From an uncultured Desulfomonile sp. (lineage in GTDB: Bacteria; Desulfobacterota; Desulfomonilia; Desulfomonilales; Desulfomonilaceae): a stretch of 64,000 bases of DNA. This document shows positions 50,390-60,761 of the stretch, piece after piece. The stretch covers positions 1-64,000 of the forward strand of contig CAITZA010000363.1 of NCBI GenBank assembly GCA_903896745.1. The letters are read 5' to 3'. Each line of letters starts with the position of its first letter. Position 1 is the first letter of the stretch. The translations under genes were made by a program, and so were the position numbers. The notes under the pieces were generated by a model, which saw nothing but the letters and a program-made list of their open reading frames with translations, searched no databases and had not been told where the DNA came from.

Positions 50390-50986
50390 ATGGAAGTGTC
50401 TGCAAGTTTGGTTAAAGAGCTACGTGAAAGAACCGGTTTGGGTCTCATGGACTGCAAGAAAGCTTTGGTGGAAACCGAGGGTGATCTCGACAAGGCGGTT
50501 GAACATCTTCGAAAGAAAGGGGCCTTGAAGGCAGCCAAGCGAGAGGGAAGGGCCACCTCGGAAGGACGAATTGGATCATACATTCACATGAACGGTAAAA
50601 TCGGTGTCTTGCTGGAACTGAACTGTGAAAGTGATTTTGTCGCAAAAACAGATCAGTTTGCTGAATTGGTTCATGATATTTGTATGCATATAGCTGCAAG
50701 CTCCCCACAATGGATATCTCCTGACAATGTACCGGAAGAAGTGCTTGCTAAAGAAAAAGAAATTTATATGGTTCAAGCCAAAGAGGCGGGCAAGCCCGAC
50801 AAGATGCTTGAGAAAATAGCTGAAGGAAAACTCAGGAAATTTTTTAGTGAGGTATGTCTGTTAGAGCAGCCGTTTGTCAAGGACCCGGACAGGACTGTCG
50901 GTGAATTGATAAGGGACAAGATTGCCCAACTTGGTGAAAACATGACCGTGGGTAGGTTTGCAAGATTTCAGCTTGGTCAGAATTAA
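50390..50986 (+). CDS. tsf: Elongation factor Ts
   Basis: 'SLVKELRERTGLGLMDCKKALVETEGDLDKAVEHLRKKG'. Confidence 0.96.
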   Translation: MEVSASLVKELRERTGLGLMDCKKALVETEGDLDKAVEHLRKKGALKAAKREGRATSEGRIGSYIHMNGKIGVLLELNCESDFVAKTDQFAELVHDICMHIAASSPQWISPDNVPEEVLAKEKEIYMVQAKEAGKPDKMLEKIAEGKLRKFFSEVCLLEQPFVKDPDRTVGELIRDKIAQLGENMTVGRFARFQLGQN

Positions 50987-50995
50987 AAAGGATCA

Positions 50996-51709
50996 GTGCA
51001 ATTTAACATGTATCGTCGATGTTTGATCAAGGTATCTGGTGAGGCCCTTGCGGGCCAGCGGGGATTTGGGATTGATCCGGTAAAGACCGGGTGGATAGCT
51101 GGCGAAATCTCAAAGGCCTCCAAAAAGGGGGCCCAGATCGGTATTGTTATCGGAGGTGGTAACATACTACGGGGAGTTAACGCCGCCTCGGTTGGTGTAG
51201 ATCCCCTCATAGGCGATCACATGGGGATGATTGCCACGATCCTCAACGGGATGGCGTTGCGGTCTGCCTTGGTAAAAGCCGGTGTGGACGCCCGCTTGCT
51301 ATGTGCTTTTCAGGTTGGGGCCATGGTCGAAGTCTTTGATCAGGAGAAAGCCCAGTCATACCTTGAAGAAGGACGGGTGGTGATATTTGCGGGTGGAACC
51401 GGCAATCCGTGTTTCACCACCGATTCGGCGGCTGCGCTCAGGGCAGTTCAGATCAGAGCTGAGGTCATGATCAAGGCTACTCAGGTTGACGGGGTCTACG
51501 ATAAAGACCCCAAAATATTTAATGACGCCATACGTTTTGAATCAATCACTCCATCAGAGGTGTTGGAGCGACGATTAAAAGTTATAGATGCAGCCAGTAT
51601 TGAAATATTGCGCCGAGATGAAATCCCTGTTTTGGTTATCAATTTGCACGTTGAAGGTAATATAGAAAAAGCCCTTTCCGGTTTTAGGATCGGAACTACA
51701 ATCGCCTGA
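50996..51709 (+). CDS. pyrH: UMP kinase
   Basis: 'LIKVSGEALAGQRGFGID', 'VIGGGNILRG', 'VIFAGGTGNPCFTTDSAAALRA'. Confidence 0.96.
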   Translation: MQFNMYRRCLIKVSGEALAGQRGFGIDPVKTGWIAGEISKASKKGAQIGIVIGGGNILRGVNAASVGVDPLIGDHMGMIATILNGMALRSALVKAGVDARLLCAFQVGAMVEVFDQEKAQSYLEEGRVVIFAGGTGNPCFTTDSAAALRAVQIRAEVMIKATQVDGVYDKDPKIFNDAIRFESITPSEVLERRLKVIDAASIEILRRDEIPVLVINLHVEGNIEKALSGFRIGTTIA

Positions 51710-51739
51710 ACATTCTCAACTTAATGGTATGAGGTGACT

Positions 51740-52297
51740 ATGATAGACGAAGTCCATTCCGAGCTCAAGGCCTCCATGGATAAATCCGTAGAAATCCTTC
51801 AGAAAGACTTAAAAAGAATTAGAACCGGACGAGCGTCTCTGGCTTTACTTGATGGAATAATGGTGAATTATTATGGGAGCGCGACCCCAATCAATCAATT
51901 AGCCACCCTCTCGATTCCGGAACCTCGTCAGATTGTCATACAGCCTTGGGATTCTCAGGCGGTGCCAGATATAGAAAAGGCTATCCTGAAATCAGAATTG
52001 GGACTGACTCCTATGAATGATGGCAAGGTTGTCAGGATTAATTTGCCGCCCCTTACTGCAGAACGAAGAAAAGAACTGGTTAAACTGGTTAAGAAAATGG
52101 GGGAGGAGTTCAAGGTTCAGTTACGTAATCATCGCCGAGACGCAAACGAACTGTACAAGGAAATGAAAAAAGATAAGGAAATTTCGGAGGATGACCTGCA
52201 CAAGGCACAGGAAAAAGTTCAAAAGACTACCGACGAATACATTACAAGGGTAGACGCAGTCATAGGCCAAAAAGAAGCTGAAATCATGGAAATATAA
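51740..52297 (+). CDS. frr: Ribosome recycling factor
   Basis: 'RTGRASLALLDGIMVNYYGSATPINQLATLSIPEPRQIVIQPWD'. Confidence 0.96.
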   Translation: MIDEVHSELKASMDKSVEILQKDLKRIRTGRASLALLDGIMVNYYGSATPINQLATLSIPEPRQIVIQPWDSQAVPDIEKAILKSELGLTPMNDGKVVRINLPPLTAERRKELVKLVKKMGEEFKVQLRNHRRDANELYKEMKKDKEISEDDLHKAQEKVQKTTDEYITRVDAVIGQKEAEIMEI

Positions 52298-52400
52298 TGA
52301 GAACTTCTGTGTAGGTTACTGTTGCGCCCATCATTCCCTTGCGCCGGCGATATTAGCTTTCCTGTCAGTTTCCCAATCCTTTACTCACGGGTGCAGGCTC

Positions 52401-53156
52401 TTGACTGATCCACAAATTAAGCTTGATGATATCCCCGTTCATGTTGCCATCATAATGGATGGCAACGGGCGGTGGGCCAAAAAACGCTTCCTGCCTCGAC
52501 TTGAAGGGCACAGACAGGGAGCGAAGGCTGTTCGACGGGTTGTAGAGTTTTGTAGACGGTCTGGAATTAGATACTTGACTCTCTATGCTTTTTCTACAGA
52601 GAACTGGAACCGTCCTGAGGGGGAGGTTTCCGGTCTTATGAAACTGCTTTCGCAGTTTCTGGATTCAGAGCTGAACGATTTACACAAGAATGATATTCGC
52701 TTCAGAACAATTGGTGAGACCAATCGATTACCGGACACACTGGTAGAAAAAATTGACGCCGCTAAATCCAGAACCGAAAACAATAAATCAATGAACCTTA
52801 ACATTGCGCTTTCCTACGGCGGTCGAAGTGAGATTGTCAGAGCATGTTGCAAAATTGCTCAAGCTTTCAGGGAAGGGCAAATGACTCTTGACGATGTAGA
52901 TGAAAAATATTTTTCATCAATGCTTGATACTGCGGGAATTCCCGATCCGGATTTACTTATCAGGACGGGTGGTGATATACGGGTCAGCAACTTTCTTCTT
53001 TGGCAGTTAGCGTATTCCGAGCTGTATTTTACAAACGTATTATGGCCCGATTTCGACGATGATGTGTTCTCCGCTGCAATTCAGGATTACAAGTCCCGTC
53101 AGAGGCGATTCGGGATGGTTCCTGAAATAAAAAATTCTCCATGGGATGAGGAATAA
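52401..53156 (+). CDS. uppS: Isoprenyl transferase (undecaprenyl diphosphate synthase)
   Basis: 'HVAIIMDGNGRWAKKR', 'LTLYAFSTENWNRP', 'DLLIRTGGDIRVSNFLLWQLAYSELYF'. Confidence 0.96.
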   Translation: MTDPQIKLDDIPVHVAIIMDGNGRWAKKRFLPRLEGHRQGAKAVRRVVEFCRRSGIRYLTLYAFSTENWNRPEGEVSGLMKLLSQFLDSELNDLHKNDIRFRTIGETNRLPDTLVEKIDAAKSRTENNKSMNLNIALSYGGRSEIVRACCKIAQAFREGQMTLDDVDEKYFSSMLDTAGIPDPDLLIRTGGDIRVSNFLLWQLAYSELYFTNVLWPDFDDDVFSAAIQDYKSRQRRFGMVPEIKNSPWDEE

Positions 53157-53968
53157 TGCTTACAGCTAGAATAATATCCGCCCTCGTAGCCATACTGATA
53201 ATTATCCCAACATTGATTTGGGGCGGGGTTTTTGGAGTGACCCTGCTGGTTGCCCTTTTCGCGTCTGTCGGGGCCTACGAATTGACCAATCATTTGGGGG
53301 CTCTAAAAGAGATGCCTTCAAAAATCATGACCATCGGGTTAGGAATACTTGCGGTTTTCCTTTTTTACCTCACACCTGTTGGCTACGTGCCGGCCGTGAT
53401 GGCCCTATTCCCATTGGTTGCGGTTCTTCTGCATCTTTTTTGCTTTAAGGTTATTGAAGATACCATTAATTCTGTAACCCAGGTGATCTTTGTTTGCGCC
53501 TATCTGGTTATTCCTCTGGCGCACGCTGTTCTTCTATCCAGGATAGAAGAATCGAATGTCTGGATTTTTTTTGTGTTGGTGATCGTATGCCTCGGCGATG
53601 TAGGCGCGTATTTCATCGGAAAATACTACGGGAAAACCCATTTTTCCAAGAATGTTAGTCCCCGAAAGACCATTGAGGGTCTTGTGGGAGGGCTAATCGG
53701 GTCTCTCGCCGGGATGTTGATCCTCAAGATATTCGTGCCGGGCATGCCACCTCTTGTCATTCTTTTGGAAGCTACAATTCTACTGTGTGTCGCCGGTCCT
53801 CTGGGAGATTTATGCGCTTCAGCAATCAAGAGAAGACTGGGAATAAAGGACTTTGGTTCGATCATGCCTGGGCACGGCGGAATAATGGATCGGGCTGATA
53901 GCCTCATACCCACTATTCCTATTCTGTACTACTTTCTGGTAGTTTCCGGATATGGGCTACGAACATGA
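53156..53968 (+). CDS. cdsA: Phosphatidate cytidylyltransferase
   Basis: 'GDVGAYFIGKYYGKTHFSKNVSPRKTIEG', 'KRRLGIKDFGSIMPGHGGIMDRADSL'. Confidence 0.95.
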   Translation: MLTARIISALVAILIIIPTLIWGGVFGVTLLVALFASVGAYELTNHLGALKEMPSKIMTIGLGILAVFLFYLTPVGYVPAVMALFPLVAVLLHLFCFKVIEDTINSVTQVIFVCAYLVIPLAHAVLLSRIEESNVWIFFVLVIVCLGDVGAYFIGKYYGKTHFSKNVSPRKTIEGLVGGLIGSLAGMLILKIFVPGMPPLVILLEATILLCVAGPLGDLCASAIKRRLGIKDFGSIMPGHGGIMDRADSLIPTIPILYYFLVVSGYGLRT

Positions 53969-55128
53969 AGCAAGTTTCTGTTCTCGGTAGCGCTGGGTCA
54001 ATAGGAATTCAGGCACTCGATGTCATCAGATTGCATCCCGACAAATTCCGGGTTGCAGCCTTGGCGTCAGGCTCCAGTCTGGACCTCCTTGAAGCCCAGG
54101 TGCGGGAATTCTGTCCAGCCCTTGTCTCATGCGGAAACGAAAACGTCTGCAAAGAACTTAAAATCAGGCTAAGAGATTATTCAAAGCCGATAGATATCGT
54201 TCATTCCAAAGAGGGGCTTGAATTAGCTTCCACTTATGTTTCAGCGGATATCGTGGTGGGCGGATTGCCTGGTAGCGTTGGGCTTAGGCCAGCTTTCCTG
54301 ACTGTTGCCGCTGGAAAAGATCTGGCTTTGGCAACCAAGGAAGTCTTGGTAATGGCCGGAAGTCTTTTCATGGAATCGGTAAAAGCCTCAAGAACAAGGT
54401 TATTGCCCGTTGATTCGGAACAGTCGGCCATTTTTCAATGTTTAGAGGGAAACCAGGGGCGTTCCATAAAGAAGATACACCTTACAGCTTCTGGTGGACC
54501 GTTCCGAAAAAAAAACCTTGAAGAAATTAACCGGATGACACGGGAAGAGGCTTTGCGTCATCCGCGCTGGAAGATGGGACCAAAAGTTACTGTTGATTCG
54601 GCTACACTTATGAATAAGGGTCTCGAAGTGATTGAGACCAAATGGCTGTTCGACATTCCAGCCTCACAAATAGAAGTGTTGGTGCATCCAGAAAGTATAA
54701 TTCATTCGATGGTTGAATATATGGATGGCTCAATCATTGCCCAGCTAGGGGCTACAGACATGAGAATACCTATTGGTTATGCCTTGGCATACCCCGAACG
54801 CATAAGCTCGGGAGTCGATCCTGTAGACTTTGCAAAACTGGGGGCGCTAACATTTGAGAAAGCGGATGTTGAAAAATTTCCCCTGTTACAGGCGGCATAC
54901 CAATCCCTGGATGATGACTTGAATTGCTCCCCTATAATTTTGAATGCTGCTGATGAGGTTGCTGTAAGTCTTTTCCTGTCCGGAAGCATCCCCTTTGGTA
55001 AAATAGCGCCAATCGTTATGGAAGCCCTGAACAAGATTCCTCCGGTCAGTCTTAACGGGCTCGATGAAATTGAAGCCTTTCACAACCATGTAACCCAAGT
55101 TGTGATGGAGTTGGCGCCTAACTTTTAG
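53965..55128 (+). CDS. dxr: 1-deoxy-D-xylulose 5-phosphate reductoisomerase
   Basis: 'VLGSAGSIGIQALDVI', 'LTASGGPFRKK', 'MGPKVTVDSATLMNKGLEVIE'. Confidence 0.96.
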   Translation: MKQVSVLGSAGSIGIQALDVIRLHPDKFRVAALASGSSLDLLEAQVREFCPALVSCGNENVCKELKIRLRDYSKPIDIVHSKEGLELASTYVSADIVVGGLPGSVGLRPAFLTVAAGKDLALATKEVLVMAGSLFMESVKASRTRLLPVDSEQSAIFQCLEGNQGRSIKKIHLTASGGPFRKKNLEEINRMTREEALRHPRWKMGPKVTVDSATLMNKGLEVIETKWLFDIPASQIEVLVHPESIIHSMVEYMDGSIIAQLGATDMRIPIGYALAYPERISSGVDPVDFAKLGALTFEKADVEKFPLLQAAYQSLDDDLNCSPIILNAADEVAVSLFLSGSIPFGKIAPIVMEALNKIPPVSLNGLDEIEAFHNHVTQVVMELAPNF

Positions 55129-55219
55129 CGCAAGGACCGGCAGGTATTCCAAGAAATCTTAACTTCGCAACTTGGAGGGTCGGTAACATTTTGTCAATTG
55201 ATAAGAGGGTTGATCCGAA

Positions 55220-56182
55220 ATGAAAGTACTTTTTTGCGGTCGCATATTTGCTCAAGCTCCCGTCTTTCTGGCCAAGGCTCTGCCCACTGATGAAATTGTT
55301 AGCTGCGACACCCTGGATGCGCCTGCCCAATCAGTCGATGCGGACGTGCTGATACCTCTGATGACTCCCATTACACGCAGTATCATTGAGGGCAGTGGCG
55401 CCGGACTCATTCAGCAGTGGGGGGTCGGACTAGAGGGGGTAGACATAGGATATGCCACTGAAAAAGGCGTCAGGGTTTGTAACGTTCCGGGGGACGTTAC
55501 CTATAACGCTGATTCAACTGCTGAACATGCTATATTTCTTATGATGGCTCTCGCCAGACGAATGAATGAATTCGGCGCAAGTTTTGAATCCAACTCATGG
55601 GGAAGTCCAACAGGAAGGTCTCTTTTTGAAGCCAGGGCCCTGATCGTCGGACTCGGAAGGGTGGGGCGAGCTCTCGCCCGGAAACTCAAAGCCCTGGGCA
55701 TGCTTGTACAAGCGATAAGCAGGGATGGGAGAATTCCTGAAGAAGATAAACCCTATGTGGACAGCGTGGGAAAACTCTCGGACCTTCTCAATCTTTCGCG
55801 TGAAGCGGATTTTGTTATTTCAACAACATCGCTTAACGATCAAACTCGGGGGTTGTTTGATTCCAGATTGTTCAACTCAATGAGAGACACGGCTTTTGTG
55901 ATAAATGTGTCCAGAGGCCCTGTGGTAATAGATGCAGATTTGCTTGAAGCTCTTTCGACAGGGAAAATAGCAGGGGCTGGTCTGGACGTTTTTTCAACCG
56001 AGCCATTTAGCGCAAACCGAGATCTCCTGGCTTCTCCGAAAGTGGTTGCCTCACCGCACATTGCCGGAGTAACTATTCAAAACTATATAGGGATTTGTTC
56101 TGTGGTCGCAGAAAATATCAAACGGTTAAAAGAATTCAGGCCTCTACAATTCTGTGCAAATTTCTCTGATACTGAAATCTGA
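55220..56182 (+). CDS. D-isomer-specific 2-hydroxyacid dehydrogenase family protein
   Basis: 'ALIVGLGRVGRALARKLKALG', 'FVINVSRGPVVIDADLLEALSTGKIAGAGLDVFSTEP'. Confidence 0.88.
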   Translation: MKVLFCGRIFAQAPVFLAKALPTDEIVSCDTLDAPAQSVDADVLIPLMTPITRSIIEGSGAGLIQQWGVGLEGVDIGYATEKGVRVCNVPGDVTYNADSTAEHAIFLMMALARRMNEFGASFESNSWGSPTGRSLFEARALIVGLGRVGRALARKLKALGMLVQAISRDGRIPEEDKPYVDSVGKLSDLLNLSREADFVISTTSLNDQTRGLFDSRLFNSMRDTAFVINVSRGPVVIDADLLEALSTGKIAGAGLDVFSTEPFSANRDLLASPKVVASPHIAGVTIQNYIGICSVVAENIKRLKEFRPLQFCANFSDTEI

Positions 56183-56375
56183 TGAATCTTACCGACTTGC
56201 CTTCGGGAAGCTGAACACGGAAATGAAGGGGTACGAGCCGGAAAAGAAGTTTCCAGGTATGATGTGACGCTTTGGTAAGCCTGAAATGAAGATTGCAAAA
56301 TTAAGAGCCATCGTGAAATTACTTGCGTATGCGTAGGTGTTGGTGGCTAAAACCCAAGCAAGCTACAACCACATT

Positions 56376-57440
56376 TCAGGCAGTGCAGTTTTTCATCAAT
56401 TTCTTGGGATTTGAATACGGCCTCTTTATAATTTTCAGGAAATCAGTGATGAGTTTATCGCAAAGCTGATTTCGCTCAAGTTCGGTCAATCCGGCCAGAG
56501 AAGCCTGACCTCCGGCCATTTCCCTATGGCCTCCGGCTGAACCTAACTTACCGAGAAGTCTTATCAGGACATTACCAGCTTTTAAGGTTCTAGAGGTAGA
56601 TCTTAAAGACAGGGCGATCTGTTCATTAATTTCCCCCATGCAGAGCGACCAGTTCACTCCCTCTATGCGAAGCATCAGGTCCGAAAGTTCGGGTATTATA
56701 GATTCCATCCTGATTTTTCCAAGATTTGATATTGCAGCGTCCTTGTAAATAACTGAATTTGCTAGACCTGTGTAGAATTCCTCGAAATAGGCTATAGGAA
56801 GCTCCGGTTTTTCAATACAACCCAAAACTCTTGGATTAGTCAGGGGCGTCAGATAATTGAACGCGTGATAATCAGCCTTTCCTGCTCCACGAATCAAAGA
56901 ATTGGTGTCAGTCTTCAATCCATAGAGCAATGCATTTGCGATGGGTCTGGTAAGTTTGAGCCCAGCCGCAAGGAGGTATTCGGTAAGAATGGTCGAAGTA
57001 GCCCCGTAATGCGGCCGAATATCATTGAAAAGGGCCTTTTGGGACATTTTTCTTAAGGGGTGATGGTCAATTACAACAAGGGGAAGAGCGCCCTTTGCGG
57101 TGAGAAGATTGTTGCCAGAGCCCGGTTGCGCGTCAACAAGCATTGTGGAATCATATTTCGAAGCGCTCACCTTTTTCAGAGACATCATCTTTATTTTCAA
57201 CCGTTGGATCATAGCCTTATTCTCTGCCCGGGTGACGACCCCGCCATATCCCAGAGTGGTTCTGATTCCGAATTTTTTCAGGAGTAAGAAACTCAGGGCG
57301 AAAGAACTCGCTATGGTGTCAGGATCGGGGTTATTGTGGCAGAGTATGAGAGGCCTTAAGTGAGGACGATTCAAAAATAGACGAGCAAGTTCTTCAAGCT
57401 TGGATTGTGAATAGCTCAAATCCCATCTGGTCGAGTTCAT
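56376..57440 (-). CDS. DHH-family phosphoesterase
   Basis: 'LILCHNNPDPDTIASSFAL', 'LVVIDHHPLRK' DHH motif, C-terminal 'GSAGGHREMAGGQ'. Confidence 0.88.
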   Translation of the reverse strand: MNSTRWDLSYSQSKLEELARLFLNRPHLRPLILCHNNPDPDTIASSFALSFLLLKKFGIRTTLGYGGVVTRAENKAMIQRLKIKMMSLKKVSASKYDSTMLVDAQPGSGNNLLTAKGALPLVVIDHHPLRKMSQKALFNDIRPHYGATSTILTEYLLAAGLKLTRPIANALLYGLKTDTNSLIRGAGKADYHAFNYLTPLTNPRVLGCIEKPELPIAYFEEFYTGLANSVIYKDAAISNLGKIRMESIIPELSDLMLRIEGVNWSLCMGEINEQIALSLRSTSRTLKAGNVLIRLLGKLGSAGGHREMAGGQASLAGLTELERNQLCDKLITDFLKIIKRPYSNPKKLMKNCTA

Positions 57441-57583
57441 TTTTCATCGCTCAATGAAAAAGGTATTTTTAGGACGCCAATAACTACAAGAACTAACAAA
57501 AGATTGTTTCTGTCTGCCGGATGAACGGCTCCATGATCCGTTGGAACTTCACAAAAAAGTAAAATGAAACCAGCTCAAAGTTA

Positions 57584-59224
57584 TCAATCGCTTGAATCCG
57601 GGTTATCAAACGAAGACAACATCTTTTTTACCAAACGCTCGTTCAGTACCATGCCCCTGATGGAACCTTTGGTTCTTGCATAACGATTCTCAATAAATGC
57701 CTTGAATTCAAGGTCCCTCCGATCCTTCATGTGAACTTCGCCCATCAGGGTAAGCACCTCACCCGGGGGGGCCATGGTATTTAAATCGGGGAATTCTGTT
57801 CCGGTGAGGATTGGTACGAGCTTGGAATTGTTAACGATCTTGAAAACGAGGAAAGCCCCAAACTGGGCAACTGCCTCCATTTGGAGGTGGCCACCAAAAA
57901 CAGGCATGTTTACAAAATGATCCTTAAGTATGGGATTCTGCTCAGGGCCGGGTATCCTGAATCTGGCAAATCCAATCATACCGTCGTGAAACTCACCGGC
58001 TTCCATAATTACACGATCCAGAAAAAGGAAATTGTCCCCGTACATGTGGAGCGTTTTTCGTATGTGATCTTTCTCATACACAACCCATCGTCTATTTTTT
58101 GCGGGTATGCTAATAGTCTTGGTGCGTTCCTTGGCTAGACTGATTTGAGTGAGGCCGCATAGGTCCTTGTAATATATTTGTCTGACATCTCCAGACCGAT
58201 AAAGCTTCTTGTCCACAAATTCAGATATTAGTAGTGATCCCGAAGCATCTCTCACAAATTCGGATACGATCTCTACCGCACGGCGAAGGACTGGAAAACT
58301 GCCATCGTTTCTCATACTGTTAAATAGTGAATGCACTCTATCAAACATAGCCGCATTGTCTTGTGATGAAGATATTATCTTCCATTCAGAAGCCAGAAAG
58401 GTTCTAACGGAGTTTTTCAACTCTCCAAACCCTTCGAGGGCCGAAAGAGAATCATTCATTTTCTTCAGAAAGGGGTCAATTGCAGCGGAGCATGATTTCT
58501 GGTTTTCGAGGTGAGAAACATAGTTGTACATAACGGCTATCTCAATTCCCGTGAAAAACTGGGAGGATTGAGTCCAAGCCTCAGGGAAAGCCGCTACCAG
58601 GGTATTCTTGCCGTGACGGCCCAATCTGCTGGAAAGCTTTTCGAGATACTTTTTGGTCTGACCAATAAAATATGGAAGATCGCCTCTATATGTGAGTGAG
58701 ATGTACTGTGTTTCGGAGTCACATATCGATGAAAGCCCATTGACGGCGTCCTGCAGGGAACCAGCATTTACGTAATAGACATTGCGTTTTACCGCTGTAG
58801 CCATATCCGAAAAGACACTCTTGCCTTTTAATATGTCGCCAACCGCTTTCATTACGGACGGTTTCCTTGGAAAACCTCCCGCAACCGTATGTATTAAGGC
58901 TTCCAGGCGTTCGACTCCCTTTTCCCTCAAGGTTTTTGCGACAATGTTCAATGTCTTGAAAACTTCGCTTCTTTTTTCCGAGTCAAACCTTAGGGGCACG
59001 TCCAGAAGGGTAATGCCGGTTTTTTCAAAGAAAGCTCTTTCGCGGGAATTCTTGGGGTCAAGCGATGTTCCAAAAACAGTAGCTCCGGCTCTAACTGCCG
59101 CTGAAGCAATTGAAGCTCCATAGCCGCCTTCTCTTGCCCCCAGGATTAGAACGTTTTTTCCAGTTAGCATCAATAAGCCCTTGTAATCCATTTTTGGGTC
59201 AAATAGCTTCTGAACATACAGCAA
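57584..59224 (-). CDS. Fused FabI-like enoyl-ACP reductase/SDR domain + FabZ-like hotdog dehydratase domain (likely start within MDYKGLLMLTGKNVL)
   Basis: N-terminal Rossmann 'KNVLILGAREGGYGASIASAAVRAGATVFGTSLDP' and Y-x6-K 'YFIGQTKK'; C-terminal 'FLFLDRVIMEAGEF...DHFVNMPVFGGHLQMEAVAQFGAFLV'. Confidence 0.75.
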   Translation of the reverse strand: MLYVQKLFDPKMDYKGLLMLTGKNVLILGAREGGYGASIASAAVRAGATVFGTSLDPKNSRERAFFEKTGITLLDVPLRFDSEKRSEVFKTLNIVAKTLREKGVERLEALIHTVAGGFPRKPSVMKAVGDILKGKSVFSDMATAVKRNVYYVNAGSLQDAVNGLSSICDSETQYISLTYRGDLPYFIGQTKKYLEKLSSRLGRHGKNTLVAAFPEAWTQSSQFFTGIEIAVMYNYVSHLENQKSCSAAIDPFLKKMNDSLSALEGFGELKNSVRTFLASEWKIISSSQDNAAMFDRVHSLFNSMRNDGSFPVLRRAVEIVSEFVRDASGSLLISEFVDKKLYRSGDVRQIYYKDLCGLTQISLAKERTKTISIPAKNRRWVVYEKDHIRKTLHMYGDNFLFLDRVIMEAGEFHDGMIGFARFRIPGPEQNPILKDHFVNMPVFGGHLQMEAVAQFGAFLVFKIVNNSKLVPILTGTEFPDLNTMAPPGEVLTLMGEVHMKDRRDLEFKAFIENRYARTKGSIRGMVLNERLVKKMLSSFDNPDSSD

Positions 59225-59356
59225 ATGACAATTTTCGTCAACTTTGGGCGCCCCAGGTAGGCCCAGATCAGGATGGCTAGCCCAGCCAAAAACAATTCCA
59301 GAGTTCCGATTCCAACTCGTTGATATGGTAAACTCTCAGCAGAGCCCTAAGTGGAA

Positions 59357-60316
59357 TTATTTTATTTCATCTTTAATAGAGGATATTATCTGGTCTTTGA
59401 GGGACCGGAAATCGAGTCCGGATTTGATGCCCGCCGCTCTGCGATGACCTCCTCCGCCAAATTTTGCCGCGATGGCCGAAACATCCAGGTTGCCTTTAGA
59501 CCTTAGACTTACACGGGTAAAATCGTCTGAAATCTTGGTCATTAGGACGCCAACCTCAACTCCACGAGTCTCTCGGAGCTTGTTTACAAGGTTTTCTCCA
59601 TCAGACAGAGATGCGCCGGCTTCTTCAAAATCTGAATTGAAAAGGACACTAAGAGCCAGTTTGCCGTCCAGTAATAATTCCAGCCTGTTAAGTACATGTT
59701 TTTCCAGCGCTAGCCTTTGTATGGGATGTTCCTCGAAAAGATACTGAGTTATCTGGTATGAATCAATTCCGGACTCGCACATTTGGGCAGCGAGTCTAAA
59801 GGTTGAACTGTTCACACCTTCGAACCTGAAACAGCCCGTATCAGTCACCAGACCGGTAAAAAGAGCCTTAGAGGCATTATAGGAAGGTCGATGTCCGGTA
59901 GCCTTAACTATTTCAAAGATGAGAGAGGATGTGGAATTGGCCGAGGCTGAAACAAGATTGATGTCTCCGAAAGATGGATTCGTAGGGTGGTGATCAATAT
60001 TTATAAGTTTGGTGTGCGGTCTCAGTTTCCTGATTCCCGGAACAATTCGATTTTCATCAGCCGCATCTACCGAAATGATGATGTTGGGCCTTAGCTCACT
60101 CAGGTCAGCGTCAACCAGTATTTCATCAATTCCGGTCAAGAAGGAAAAGAGCTCAGGTGGTTTTGATTCAAAAACAAGAAAAGATGTCTTCCCCATTTCA
60201 GCCAAGGAAAGGTGGAGTCCAAGGCTAGATCCAACAGCGTCTCCATCTGGATTGACGTGGGTTACTATCAGGAAACGATCGGACTCCGAAATCAGTCTGG
60301 CAATTTCTTCAAACAT
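59357..60316 (-). CDS. nrnA: DHH/DHHA1 phosphoesterase, NrnA-like (oligoribonuclease / pAp phosphatase)
   Basis: 'FLIVTHVNPDGDAVGSSLGLHLSL', 'LINIDHHPTN', 'KFGGGGHRRAAGIKS'; downstream of rbfA. Confidence 0.88.
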   Translation of the reverse strand: MFEEIARLISESDRFLIVTHVNPDGDAVGSSLGLHLSLAEMGKTSFLVFESKPPELFSFLTGIDEILVDADLSELRPNIIISVDAADENRIVPGIRKLRPHTKLINIDHHPTNPSFGDINLVSASANSTSSLIFEIVKATGHRPSYNASKALFTGLVTDTGCFRFEGVNSSTFRLAAQMCESGIDSYQITQYLFEEHPIQRLALEKHVLNRLELLLDGKLALSVLFNSDFEEAGASLSDGENLVNKLRETRGVEVGVLMTKISDDFTRVSLRSKGNLDVSAIAAKFGGGGHRRAAGIKSGLDFRSLKDQIISSIKDEIK

Positions 60317-60665
60317 TGTCTTCCCTATCGACTGTAAGTTTGTTCAAGATACTATTTATACGGTCCGAGTAGTCGAATGAAGAATCATAAATGAAAGTAA
60401 TTTGTGGCACATATTTTAAGTCGAGTTCGTCCCTGAGCCTCTTCCTGATAAAACCCTCCGCAGATTGTAACCCGGCTAGATGGGCTTCTGTCTTGCCATC
60501 GGTCAGACAACTGAAATATATTCTAGCCGATTTTAAGTCCGAGCTCATGGTGACTTCAGTTATTGTGACTCCCTGAATGCGTGGATCCTTGGTGTCATTT
60601 TTAATGATGTCAGATACAACTTCCCGAATTAGATCGGCGACCCTGTTTTTTCTAAAATTTGACAT
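60309..60665 (-). CDS. rbfA: Ribosome-binding factor A
   Basis: 'RKNRVADLIREVVSDIIKNDTKDPRIQGVTITEVTMSSDLKSARIYFS'. Confidence 0.94.
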   Translation of the reverse strand: MSNFRKNRVADLIREVVSDIIKNDTKDPRIQGVTITEVTMSSDLKSARIYFSCLTDGKTEAHLAGLQSAEGFIRKRLRDELDLKYVPQITFIYDSSFDYSDRINSILNKLTVDREDNV

Positions 60666-60761
60666 TTGAAGTTCTTTCTCTCTGCTGGGAAAGACCGAAG
60701 AAAATTGCGTTGATATTTGTCGAGAAAGTGATCCGGCAATAACAACCGCTCAATTCATGAA

